The position numbers were made by a program, and so were the translations under genes. Positions 22,041 through 29,105 of a DNA stretch of 29,105 nt are shown here, piece by piece. The first letter of the stretch is position 1. Each line of letters opens with the position of its first letter. Origin of the DNA: a virus; the IMG/VR virus record IMGVR_UViG_3300021964_011278, positions 1 to 29,105 of that record; one strand, 5' to 3'. The notes under the pieces were generated by a model. That model was not told where the DNA came from. It searched no databases and was given only the letters and a program-made list of their open reading frames with translations.

Positions 22041-23783
22041 ATGAATTACAAAGAACTCAAACAACTTATTCAAAAACATAATCATGCTTATTATGATTTG
22101 TCTGCTCCTTCTATTTCAGATGGTGAGTATGACCAGTTGTATGATAAGCTTGAAGCTATGGAAAAGGCACAAGGTTGGCGAGACCACGATTCACCAACTC
22201 TTCGTGTAGGCGGTTCTGCTGGTAAAATTACACATCCATATAAACTTTACTCTCTCCGTAAGATTTATGAAGGTGAAGAAGAAGTTGAATCTTGGATGGA
22301 TGTTATACTCCCAAAAATTGATGGTTCTAACTTAACTCTGGTTTATCGTAGGGGCAAACTTAAGCTTGCGATAACTCGTGGTAACGGAGAACAAGGCGAA
22401 GATGTGACACATCTTGCAGAATGGATTAAAAATGTTCCACATCGTATTGATACACAGTTTGATGAAATTGTTGTTAACGGCGAGTGTGTTACAGATAATC
22501 AAGTTGAAAACTTCAGAAATTACGTATCAGGCGCGTTAGGCTTAAAATCTGCGCATGAATTTAAAGATAGAAATATTAATTTTATTGCACACGATTGGCT
22601 CGGAATCGATATGGATTACTTGCCTCGTATGAAAGTTTTAACAGGGTTGGGATTTTTTACAGCTCTTGAAGACCGCGCTTGGGAATATCCTCAAGACGGA
22701 GTAGTGTATCGTTGCAGTTCGTATGCTAAATCACAACAACTGGGGTATACATCAAAGTATCCTCGATTTGCTGTGGCTCTGAAAAAGCGTATGACAGAAG
22801 TTGCTATTACTACGTTACAAGATGTCTTGTGGGTAGTTGGTCGTACAGGAACTGTTAATCCTACAGGTATTGTTGATCCTGTAGTGCTTGATGATGCTAC
22901 TATTTCTCGTGTCACTCTTCATAATCTTGGTATTATCGAAGAACATGATCTTGGATTAGGGGATTTAATTCAGATTGAACGTGCTGGAGGAGTTATACCA
23001 AAGTTTATTGGTGTAGTCCAACACTCAGAACACGGCATAAAGATTACAAAAAACCACGCAGAACAGACCATTGGTATGCAAACAAAAAGAGACGGTCCTA
23101 GACTAGTGGTTGCAGATAAGAATAATATTAATACATCAAAAGTTTTGGAACATTTTATCAAAACTATTGATATCAAAGGACTAGGCCCAGCTTCTGTTCA
23201 AAAGATGGGACTTACACACCCAGTCGATATTTATGATGATCAAAACTGGGCAAAACTTGGTGCTAATGGCGCTAAAGTCGAAGCTGAAATTGAGCGAACA
23301 AAGACCAAACCTTATGATATTGTTCTTGCTTCCCTTGGTATCCCTGGAGTTGGTAAGTCTGCTGCTAAACTAATTATTAGTAAGATTCCAGCGTTCAGAA
23401 ATCTAAGAGATATTGAAACTACAGAAATAAAAGGTATCGGCCCTTCTACTGTTGATTCAGTTCTATCTTGGCTCGACGAAAACGAAGAGTGGGTTACGAC
23501 TTTACCTCTTCAACTAGAACAGAATGTCACGGTTGAAGAAACAGTTGGAACTCCTGCTCGTAAAATATGCATTACAGGAAAGCTGGATATGCCTCGTGGT
23601 GATCTTGCAGATCGTCTCGAAAGCAAAGGCTTCAAAGTAACTTCAACAGTCACTAAAGATTGTTATGCTCTTATTACTGGCGGTGATACCTCATCTTCTA
23701 AATATAAACGTGCTATTACTCTTGGTGTAACCATTGTAGATTATTGGTCAAGCCAGAAAGAAGTATTATCTGGTGATTTTTAA
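22041..23783 (+). CDS. ligA: NAD-dependent DNA ligase lacking the zinc finger
   Basis: Seals nicks using NAD. The Ia-type NAD-binding domain (HAYYDLSAPSISDGEYDQLYD) leads into the nucleotidyltransferase core with the adenylated Lys in PKIDGSN (K92) and TRGNGEQGEDVT. An OB fold follows (VGRTGTVNPTGIVDPVVL), then helix-hairpin-helix motifs (IDIKGLGPASVQKMG, LGIPGVGKSAAKLI, IKGIGPSTVDSVL) and a C-terminal BRCT domain (about 505-575). The four-cysteine zinc finger normally between the OB fold and the HhH domain is absent: that segment has no cysteine. Length is 580 against about 670 in bacteria. ATG 22041 is the start; a weak TATATT box lies at 22029-22034. Confidence 0.92.
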   Translation: MNYKELKQLIQKHNHAYYDLSAPSISDGEYDQLYDKLEAMEKAQGWRDHDSPTLRVGGSAGKITHPYKLYSLRKIYEGEEEVESWMDVILPKIDGSNLTLVYRRGKLKLAITRGNGEQGEDVTHLAEWIKNVPHRIDTQFDEIVVNGECVTDNQVENFRNYVSGALGLKSAHEFKDRNINFIAHDWLGIDMDYLPRMKVLTGLGFFTALEDRAWEYPQDGVVYRCSSYAKSQQLGYTSKYPRFAVALKKRMTEVAITTLQDVLWVVGRTGTVNPTGIVDPVVLDDATISRVTLHNLGIIEEHDLGLGDLIQIERAGGVIPKFIGVVQHSEHGIKITKNHAEQTIGMQTKRDGPRLVVADKNNINTSKVLEHFIKTIDIKGLGPASVQKMGLTHPVDIYDDQNWAKLGANGAKVEAEIERTKTKPYDIVLASLGIPGVGKSAAKLIISKIPAFRNLRDIETTEIKGIGPSTVDSVLSWLDENEEWVTTLPLQLEQNVTVEETVGTPARKICITGKLDMPRGDLADRLESKGFKVTSTVTKDCYALITGGDTSSSKYKRAITLGVTIVDYWSSQKEVLSGDF

Positions 23784-25429
23784 TGCCTGAAGTAATACTT
23801 TTAAATGATGCAACTTATCACAAACACCCCCTGTCTACAAGACCAGCAGGGGGTCATGTCATAGCTTCTAATATCAGAGAAGCAGGTTACACTTGTGAAG
23901 TGATTGATTGGTTTACAGTTTTACCTGATTTTTTTAATATTCTCAAAAAACTTGCTACAAAAGATACTAAAGTGTTAGCTATCAGTACTACTTTTTTAGC
24001 TCCTCCTACTTCAGTAGGATTTAATGAAGCACTTTCAGAACAAACAGGTCTAGGCGTATATAAAGATGAAACTTTAGACAACGCTTCTATAGACTCTGAA
24101 ATTATTTATGATAGAAATCTATATCTCTGGCTAGGCAGTGAAGAAAATGCTAAAAACTGGTTTTCTAAAATTAGGCAAATATTACCAGGAGTTACGATCA
24201 TTATGGGCGGGCCTAGAACCGCAAGAATTTTTAAAATAGCAGAAAGAAAAAATGTAGAAAGCGCAATTAACAATGTAGATTATTTTGTAGTAGGTGAAGG
24301 TGATGAAGCAATTATAAAAATCTTAAATAAAACAATCAAAGGTAAAGGACATTTTTTAAAAGAAATACATAAAAACGGTTTAAAATTTATATTTTCTAAT
24401 AGATATGATAAACCAATACCTCCAATAAAGTATACAACATATACTAATGCGATAAACGGTGAATGGATGCCCTTAGAGATCAGTAGGGGTTGTAAATTTA
24501 ATTGTTCTTTCTGTAATTATGAGAAAAATGTTTATAGAAAAAAGGAACGCCAGACTCTAATAGATGAGCTTACAAGAAATTATGAAATGTTCGGTATAAA
24601 AGGTTACCATTTAACTTGTGACTGTCTTAATGATTCAAAAGAATACATTGATATTTTTACTGACGCTTTAAAATCTTTATACTTTAATATTGAATATGTT
24701 TCTTATACACGTTTAGATATGTTCCACAAATATGAAGATATGATGGAACAGCTTTTTGAGACAGGTTTTAAGGCAGGTTGGTTTGGCTTAGAAACTTTTA
24801 ATCATGATGCAGCAAAAGCAGCAAAAAAAGGATTGCATCCTGAAAGAGTAAAAGAATTAATGAAATTACTAAAAGATAAATCCGTTAACTATGGAGGATT
24901 CTGGTTAAGCGTTTATCTAGTCTTTGGTTTGCCTAAAGAAACCATAAAATCCTTAGAAGACACTATCGACTGGTTTAAACACAATCATGTCGTAGATGAA
25001 GTCTCAGTTTCTGTGTTAGATATTGCAGAATTTTCTGAGCAACTCGTTGATATGACGAGCTTTAGTGATCACACTTTAAACCCAGAAAAATATGGGTTTT
25101 CAGAGTTATCATATAACCCATTCTATTGGAAGCATGAAACAATGGATCTTCATGATGCTATTAGAATGAAAGAAAAATTTAAAGAAGAAATGAAACATCA
25201 TACTTCTACTCGATATGGTGGAAGTGCGATGAATGAGTATGGATCTATAAGAACTCTTGGATTTACTCATGACGAAACAGTAAAACTTCTTAAAGTTAAA
25301 CTAGGAGATGTTGGTTCTAAATTACTTGATGTAGATAAGAATCTAAAAGTTAATGTTAGAAAACAATTGCTTCAACTTAGTCAAGAAAAACTTAAGAATT
25401 ATAATGATAGTTTACTGTCTTTTAAATAA
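23783..25429 (+). CDS. Radical SAM protein with B12-binding-like N-terminal domain
   Basis: The radical SAM core has the [4Fe-4S] ligands in SRGCKFNCSFCNYEK (C237, C241, C244). The N-terminal 180 residues have a cobalamin-binding-like Rossmann arrangement (GGHVIASNIREAGYTCEVIDW, VTIIMGGPRTARI, YFVVGEGDEAIIKIL), but no DxHxxG motif is seen, so cobalamin may not be bound. WFGLETFNHDAAKAA and SVYLVFGLPKETIKSLEDTI are typical barrel strands. Length is 548 residues. It starts in TAATG with the ligase stop. The reaction is unknown: methylation or other chemistry on a nucleotide, sugar, lipid or protein. The A-type Fe-S carrier at 14529 could supply its cluster. Confidence 0.85.
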   Translation: MPEVILLNDATYHKHPLSTRPAGGHVIASNIREAGYTCEVIDWFTVLPDFFNILKKLATKDTKVLAISTTFLAPPTSVGFNEALSEQTGLGVYKDETLDNASIDSEIIYDRNLYLWLGSEENAKNWFSKIRQILPGVTIIMGGPRTARIFKIAERKNVESAINNVDYFVVGEGDEAIIKILNKTIKGKGHFLKEIHKNGLKFIFSNRYDKPIPPIKYTTYTNAINGEWMPLEISRGCKFNCSFCNYEKNVYRKKERQTLIDELTRNYEMFGIKGYHLTCDCLNDSKEYIDIFTDALKSLYFNIEYVSYTRLDMFHKYEDMMEQLFETGFKAGWFGLETFNHDAAKAAKKGLHPERVKELMKLLKDKSVNYGGFWLSVYLVFGLPKETIKSLEDTIDWFKHNHVVDEVSVSVLDIAEFSEQLVDMTSFSDHTLNPEKYGFSELSYNPFYWKHETMDLHDAIRMKEKFKEEMKHHTSTRYGGSAMNEYGSIRTLGFTHDETVKLLKVKLGDVGSKLLDVDKNLKVNVRKQLLQLSQEKLKNYNDSLLSFK

Positions 25430-25572
25430 AATTGAAAAGAACCAACTCACCAAAATCCTTCACATTTCAGTTGCTTCTTATAAAGTTTTTCTGTAATATC
25501 TCTATATAAAGTCAAGAGATTAAGAAAACTCTTGAAAATTCAACAAAACTTAAAGTTCGAGGGGAACAATAC
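25430..25572 (+). promoter_or_regulatory. Intergenic region with promoter for the repeat-HTH gene
   Basis: TTGCTT (25471-25476), 17 nt and TAATAT (25494-25499) form a good housekeeping-type promoter. About 65 nt of leader follow, ending with GAGGGG 8 nt before the ATG at 25573. The leader contains an AAGAGATTAAGAAAACTCTTGA segment that can fold weakly (AAGAG/CTCTT, 25514 to 25534). Nothing else is seen in this gap. Confidence 0.6.
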
Positions 25573-26256
25573 ATGTCAAAGTTTGAATACACTGATGAAA
25601 TGGTTACTCGCATGCACGATGTTGCAGGTTCAGGAGTAACTGAAGATATTATCGAATCACTAATGGGTGAGTTCGATTTTCCACGTCGGTCAGTCACAGC
25701 AAAGCTTCGCAAGCTGGGCTACGACGTACCAAAGAAGCCAGGCGCAGCTCCTGTCTTCTCAGCTGAAGAAACTGATGCTCTTGCATCATTCTTGGAAGCT
25801 AATTCTGGCAACATGACTGCCGAAGAAATTGCTGATTCTTTCATGGACGGCAAATTCACTGCTCGCCAGATTAATGGTAAAGCTCTTTCACTGGAAATGA
25901 CAGCCCATGTCAAGCCAGCTGAAAAGAAGGTAACACCACGTACCTACTCTGAGGAAGAAGAAGCCAAAATCACATCCATGGTTGAAGGTGGTTCATTCCT
26001 TGAAGAAGTTGCTGATGCAATGGGACGTTCAGTTAACTCCATTCGCGGTAAGCTTCTTTCAATGGGTCTCAAGGCTCCTCAGCGTGATAAGAAAGCTGTT
26101 AAGTCAGATCCTTATGAAGGTATCGAAGATATGCTCGACCAAACAGTTGAAGAGATTGCAACCTCATTCGATAAAACTGTTCGTGGCGTGAAGACTGTAC
26201 TTACACGTCGTGGCTTGAGCTGTGCAGACTACACACCTAAAGCTGCTGGTGAGTAA
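25573..26256 (+). CDS. Protein of four tandem Myb/SANT-like HTH repeats
   Basis: The 227-residue protein is built of four divergent copies of a 45-50-residue unit at about 5-50, 61-110, 125-167 and 180-218. Each has an acidic first helix (YTDEMVTRM, FSAEETDAL, YSEEEEAKI, YEGIEDML), a middle helix with an EEIA/EEVA core, and a last helix with R-x-V/I-x-x-K/V-L (RRSVTAKLRKLG, ARQINGKAL, VNSIRGKLLSMG, VRGVKTVLTRRG). This is the helix-turn-helix form of Myb/SANT modules. The gene is markedly GC-rich (57% in 25681-25740, counted by eye) with frequent CGC/CTC-type codons, as in highly expressed genes. It has its own promoter and Shine-Dalgarno sequence. A DNA-coating or transcription-control role is likely; the exact function is unknown. 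Confidence 0.75.
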   Translation: MSKFEYTDEMVTRMHDVAGSGVTEDIIESLMGEFDFPRRSVTAKLRKLGYDVPKKPGAAPVFSAEETDALASFLEANSGNMTAEEIADSFMDGKFTARQINGKALSLEMTAHVKPAEKKVTPRTYSEEEEAKITSMVEGGSFLEEVADAMGRSVNSIRGKLLSMGLKAPQRDKKAVKSDPYEGIEDMLDQTVEEIATSFDKTVRGVKTVLTRRGLSCADYTPKAAGE

Positions 26257-26285
26257 TTCTCGCTCTTAACTTTCTGATTGTTAAG

Positions 26286-26311
26286 GAGGGGTGGCGGAAA
26301 CGCCATCCCTT
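26286..26311 (+). terminator. GNRA-capped hairpin after the repeat-HTH gene
   Basis: GGAGGGGTGGCG pairs with CGCCATCCCTT over 11 positions (one G-T within the stem, one at the base) around a GAAA loop. The following TTATCTATAT is only moderately T-rich. It probably ends or attenuates the strong transcript from 25499. Its 5' arm includes the AAGGAGG site, so it could also control translation of the gene at 26318. Confidence 0.55.
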
Positions 26312-26317
26312 ATCTAT

Positions 26318-26623
26318 ATGACCCCACTAATTCTTGAAGATTTATCTGATGAAATATTAGATACTATTCTTTCTCTACATCCAAAAGATAGAGCCACTTA
26401 TTTTGAAAAAATGGCTACAAAATACTATCCCCATACAAAGCCTGATTCGGATGATTTTCACAGTTTAGTAGAGAGCTATAACTCATCTTTTTATGTTGAA
26501 AAACTATACAGAACTAATCGTTTTTTTAATGAAAAGTTTACGATAGTTTATACAGAAACAGGGCTTGTCCGTAACGTCATTTGTGATTTGTTCTTTGCAG
26601 ATGATGACCTCATTACCCATTAA
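26318..26623 (+). CDS. Unidentified 101-residue protein
   Basis: The frame is open from a GTG at 26291, but that codon lies inside the hairpin loop region only one base after the AAGGAGG; ATG 26318 is more plausible. The protein is helical and acidic at the start (PLILEDLSDEILDTILSLHPKDR), with an aromatic middle and ends CDLFFADDDLITH. No motif is known. If 26318 is right, translation starts 29 nt after the Shine-Dalgarno sequence, but only about 7 nt if the hairpin is folded out, which would bring the site close through structure. A new promoter follows downstream. Confidence 0.55.
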   Translation: MTPLILEDLSDEILDTILSLHPKDRATYFEKMATKYYPHTKPDSDDFHSLVESYNSSFYVEKLYRTNRFFNEKFTIVYTETGLVRNVICDLFFADDDLITH

Positions 26624-26631
26624 ATGACATC

Positions 26632-26660
26632 TTGCTAAATGCACTCACTTATGTTATTAT
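26632..26660 (+). promoter_or_regulatory. Housekeeping-sigma-like promoter for the helicase operon
   Basis: TTGCTA (26632-26637), 17 nt, TATTAT (26655-26660). The start would fall near 26667. CAGGAG at 26672-26677 is the ribosome-binding site for ATG 26685. Same TTGC-type -35 as at 4416 and 25471. Confidence 0.65.
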
Positions 26661-26684
26661 TACTAATAATAACAGGAGATATCT

Positions 26685-27452
26685 ATGGCAGAAATCACAG
26701 AAGCAAAAATACGTCAAGCTATCTGGATGATTAAAGCAAAAAAGACAAAAAAGTCTGTTTGTGAACATCTTGGTATTGCTTATAATACTAAACGTCTTGA
26801 TCAAATTATTAAAGATTTTCATGCAAAAGAAGAGCGTGAAGCAGAGCTTAAAAAGAAAGCTCGAACTAAAATATTCTCAAAAGCTGAAAAACAAGGTATG
26901 GCAGATTCATATCTTAATGGCGAGTCTCAATCTGCAATTGCAAAACAATTTTACATCTCTCCACAACGAGTAAAAAACATTCTTATGGAGATGAATGTTC
27001 CAATTCGTGCTCGCGGTAAAGGCAAAGCTGCAAAAGTAGACCATGTAGTACAAGATCTTGAAGTACGTTTTGCAAAAGGTGATAAAGTATTTTATGCACC
27101 TGAAAACTGTTTTGCAACAGTTCGTGAAGTATATGATGAAGAATACCTTGAGTATCTTGAAAACGGTAGGCAAAAATGGGTAGACCTCATTCCTTTTAAG
27201 CCTGATCCTCGTACTGGGTTATGTGGTAGATACACAGAACCTGAAAAGGGTGTACATTATGAAGTATACTGGCTTCTTGAAGGAGAAAAGTTCGGTACTT
27301 GGAAACTTGATTCTCTCTTGCTTCATCGTCAAAAAATTGATAGAGTATTAGAAGAAACTGGTAGAGAGTCTTACCTTATCTATAAAACTGATGATTATGG
27401 CGGATATAAAACCGTCACTCGCGACAAACTATTCCCTGTTAAGGCTGGTTAA
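26685..27452 (+). CDS. Two-HTH DNA-binding protein with unknown C-terminal domain
   Basis: The first 50 residues (TEAKIRQAIWMIKAKKTKKSVCEHLGIAYNTKRLDQII) and residues 64-103 (FSKAEKQGMADSYLNGESQSAIAKQFYISPQRVKNILMEM) each have the form of a homeodomain-like helix-turn-helix, the second resembling resolvase- or sigma-type HTH units. A linker (RARGKGKAAKVD) leads to a beta-rich C-terminal domain (FAKGDKVFYAPENCFATVREVYD, then WVDLIPFKPDP and TWKLDSLLLHRQKI) of unknown family. It begins the helicase operon behind its own promoter and joins the helicase by TAATG. A regulator or replication-initiation helper is possible. Confidence 0.65.
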   Translation: MAEITEAKIRQAIWMIKAKKTKKSVCEHLGIAYNTKRLDQIIKDFHAKEEREAELKKKARTKIFSKAEKQGMADSYLNGESQSAIAKQFYISPQRVKNILMEMNVPIRARGKGKAAKVDHVVQDLEVRFAKGDKVFYAPENCFATVREVYDEEYLEYLENGRQKWVDLIPFKPDPRTGLCGRYTEPEKGVHYEVYWLLEGEKFGTWKLDSLLLHRQKIDRVLEETGRESYLIYKTDDYGGYKTVTRDKLFPVKAG

Positions 27453-28840
27453 TGGCAATTGACTTACAAAAGCTTACTCTGCGTAGATTACTTGATACGC
27501 AGAGTAATGATCTATATTCTAAATTACTAAATCAATACTTTACTGGTATTAATTCAGTTCTTTTTGATAAAATCAAATCATTTTATAAAGCAAATACTCG
27601 TCTGCCTTCTACAGACGAGATTCTTGCGTTACGCAAAGACACAGGTCTTCAGGAGTATATTGAAAATCAAATTTGTTCTGAAGACAATCAAAACGAACAA
27701 ATTTTAGATGAGTTTTTAGTAGCACAACTACAAGATTATTATATCCGTGATGAAACAATACATTTTATGGATAAGCTGATAGATGATTTGGATGATTTAG
27801 AAAAAGTTGAAGTTGTAGATAAGTTTCAAAATCACCTTCTACACCTAAATCAAGCAATTCCACACGATGATGAACTATATGACATTGCAGAGCTTGACTT
27901 CTTTCCATCAGAAGATGACTTTAGAATATATCCTTCTGGACTTTCTGCAGAGTTTGATGCTATTAATGGTGGTTTTGCAACACAAGAACTTATTCTATTA
28001 GGTGGTAGGCGTGGTTCTGGTAAATCAATCATCTCTCTTAATCTTGCAATAAATCGATTTTTGCAGGGAAACACTGTTGCATTCTTTACAATTGAAATGC
28101 GGTATAAAGAAGTTTATGATCGTGTTCTTTCAATTGTATCAGGAGTTCCCTTTCTTGATATTTTCAGATACCAACTCAATGATCAACAGCGACTACAACT
28201 CGCAAAAGCAAAGTTTGATACATTTTACAAACCATCAGAAAAAGTTGATGAGTTGATGAAACATCTTGAGTATACAAAAGACTTTAAAAACTTTGAAAAA
28301 CGAGTAAAGATTGAAAAACCTGATATGAAAGATCATAGACTTTTTATGATTGATGATGAGTCGCTTACTTTAAATCGTATTGATCACTACTGTAATATGT
28401 TTGCATCAAAGTATCCAAACTTTAACATGGGCGTAGTAGACTATATTAATATTGTAAAACACGATAATCAAAAAGACTGGCAAACACAGATTACAATTGC
28501 AGATAATCTAAAATCTCTTTCTCGTAAATATGATATTACAATGATTTCACCTTACCAAATTGACGCATCAGGTGAAGCACGTTTCGCAAAAGGTATTCTT
28601 GACTCTGCAGATAGAAGCTTTAACTTCTTTCCCCCACCAGAGACAGAGGATAGAACTCTTGACTCAAAGATTACTATTCACACAACAAAAATGCGTAACG
28701 GTAGACACATGAGTTTTGATGTAATGATGGATTGGTCTTGTGTAAAGATTGATCCTAATACATCAGCAACTGTGAGTGAAAAACCACATAATGCAGTAAA
28801 ATTTGGCTCTGGCAAAGAAGAAGGATCAAAAGACTTATGA
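27452..28840 (+). CDS. DnaB-like replicative DNA helicase
   Basis: The RecA-type motor begins near residue 165. Walker A is ILLGGRRGSGKSIISLNLA (K191, S192), followed by VAFFTIEMRYKEVYDRVLS (the H1a-type acidic residue E215). Walker B is FNMGVVDYINIV (D330), and then DNLKSLSRKYDITMISPYQID (motif H3) and HTTKMRNGRHMSFDVMMD (motif H4) follow. The first 150 residues are a helical N-terminal domain. Length, 462, fits phage DnaB/T4 gp41-type helicases. It would unwind DNA ahead of the phage polymerase. The primase expected to bind it likely starts at 29052. It overlaps its downstream neighbour by ATGA. Confidence 0.9.
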   Translation: MAIDLQKLTLRRLLDTQSNDLYSKLLNQYFTGINSVLFDKIKSFYKANTRLPSTDEILALRKDTGLQEYIENQICSEDNQNEQILDEFLVAQLQDYYIRDETIHFMDKLIDDLDDLEKVEVVDKFQNHLLHLNQAIPHDDELYDIAELDFFPSEDDFRIYPSGLSAEFDAINGGFATQELILLGGRRGSGKSIISLNLAINRFLQGNTVAFFTIEMRYKEVYDRVLSIVSGVPFLDIFRYQLNDQQRLQLAKAKFDTFYKPSEKVDELMKHLEYTKDFKNFEKRVKIEKPDMKDHRLFMIDDESLTLNRIDHYCNMFASKYPNFNMGVVDYINIVKHDNQKDWQTQITIADNLKSLSRKYDITMISPYQIDASGEARFAKGILDSADRSFNFFPPPETEDRTLDSKITIHTTKMRNGRHMSFDVMMDWSCVKIDPNTSATVSEKPHNAVKFGSGKEEGSKDL

Positions 28841-29052
28841 CAGATTTAAGACAAAAATTAACAGATAGAATGGATCAACTACAAGCTTGGATGGAATCCA
28901 ATCATCACTTAAAAGACAATGACTGCAACATGGAAGTTTGGGATCATTGTCTTAATTTAAGCAAATTTTGGTCTATCTTATCTGAAGAAGATCGTGATTA
29001 TGTAGACTGTGCAAAAGACGCAATACTTGAACGAAAAAGATGGAATGTTTAA
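28837..29052 (+). CDS. Small helical protein between helicase and primase genes
   Basis: 71 residues, all predicted helical, beginning MTDLRQKLTDRMDQLQAWMESN and rich in acidic and aromatic residues, with three cysteines spread through it and no CxxC. It overlaps the helicase stop by ATGA and ends in TAATG with the next gene, so it belongs to the replication operon. A helicase- or primase-associated accessory is a fair inference; no family is recognised. Confidence 0.65.
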   Translation: MTDLRQKLTDRMDQLQAWMESNHHLKDNDCNMEVWDHCLNLSKFWSILSEEDRDYVDCAKDAILERKRWNV

Positions 29053-29105
29053 TGGATTTAGTTGATCTTTTAAATGCTCGTGGTATTGAGTATAGACGTA
29101 CAAAC
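29052..29105 (+). CDS. Start of a probable DNA primase, cut by the window edge
   Basis: Eighteen codons are visible after ATG 29052 (TAATG overlap): MDLVDLLNARGIEYRRTN. The pattern LLxxxGIxYRxxx is common just before the CHC2-type zinc finger of phage and DnaG-type primases, and the gene follows the helicase. The zinc ligands lie beyond the window, so this is a position-and-pattern guess. Confidence 0.4.
   Translation, partial: MDLVDLLNARGIEYRRTN

Noticed and set aside
26907-27173. Minus-strand frame rich in Phe, Cys and Tyr
   Set aside because: Antisense of a coding region; the residue mix is what reverse reading of Lys/Glu-rich codons gives.
1-29105. tRNA genes, CRISPR arrays, insertion sequences, integrase and attachment sites
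   Set aside because: Apart from the tRNA-like part of the tmRNA, no cloverleaf, regular spaced repeat, transposase, integrase or flanking repeat was seen. A dedicated tRNA search would be needed to exclude a very divergent tRNA.

Overview
The window reads as part of the genome of a large lytic tailed phage, probably myovirus-like, of a marine alphaproteobacterium. Genes are short, AT-rich (mostly about 30-35% G+C) and packed end to end with ATGA, TAATG or TGATG junctions. Nearly all lie on the + strand. Replication genes (DnaB-type helicase, probable primase start, NAD-dependent ligase) sit beside many auxiliary genes. The host guess rests on a circularly permuted two-piece tmRNA whose tag, ANDNFAAEDIRLAA, starts like alphaproteobacterial tags such as that of Caulobacter. 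A SAR11 or Roseobacter-type host would fit, but this is inference. No structural, packaging or lysis gene was recognised.

Layout. 1-639 (- strand): a small operon of unknown genes running off the left edge. 640-719: divergent promoter region. 720-4430 (+): two small proteins, a DegT-type sugar aminotransferase, an NAD-dependent epimerase, ribosomal protein bS21, an unknown gene and an FkbM methyltransferase, then a probable terminator and a new promoter. 4471-5087: small unknown genes. 5061-5331: permuted tmRNA. 5338-14566: a sugar-nucleotide, glycosyltransferase and modification cassette (NeuD-like acyltransferase, a second DegT aminotransferase, two SDR enzymes, GT2 and GT4 glycosyltransferases, a sulfotransferase, a methyltransferase). 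14529-17619: A-type Fe-S carrier, two 2-oxoglutarate/Fe(II) oxygenases and a large unknown protein. 17616-19342: PC4-like ssDNA-binding protein, Myb/SANT-like protein, ribosomal protein bL33, DUF3310 protein and a methyltransferase. 19339-22013: a complete sodium:solute symporter and two sulfotransferase-like proteins. 22041-25429: NAD-dependent DNA ligase lacking its zinc finger, and a radical SAM protein. 25573-29105: a GC-rich protein of four HTH-like repeats under its own promoter, two unknown proteins, the helicase, a small helical protein and a probable primase start.

Three themes stand out. First, the phage carries a translation set: permuted tmRNA, bS21 and bL33. Second, it has a long glycan cassette that could build a nucleotide-linked, acylated, methylated and sulfated sugar for the virion, the host surface or DNA. 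Third, it carries metabolic genes (symporter, Fe-S carrier, radical SAM enzyme, oxygenases) that may adjust host physiology. A shared promoter form (TTGCnn or TTGACT, 17-18 nt, then a TATAAT-like box) precedes several transcription units and suggests use of the host's housekeeping RNA polymerase.
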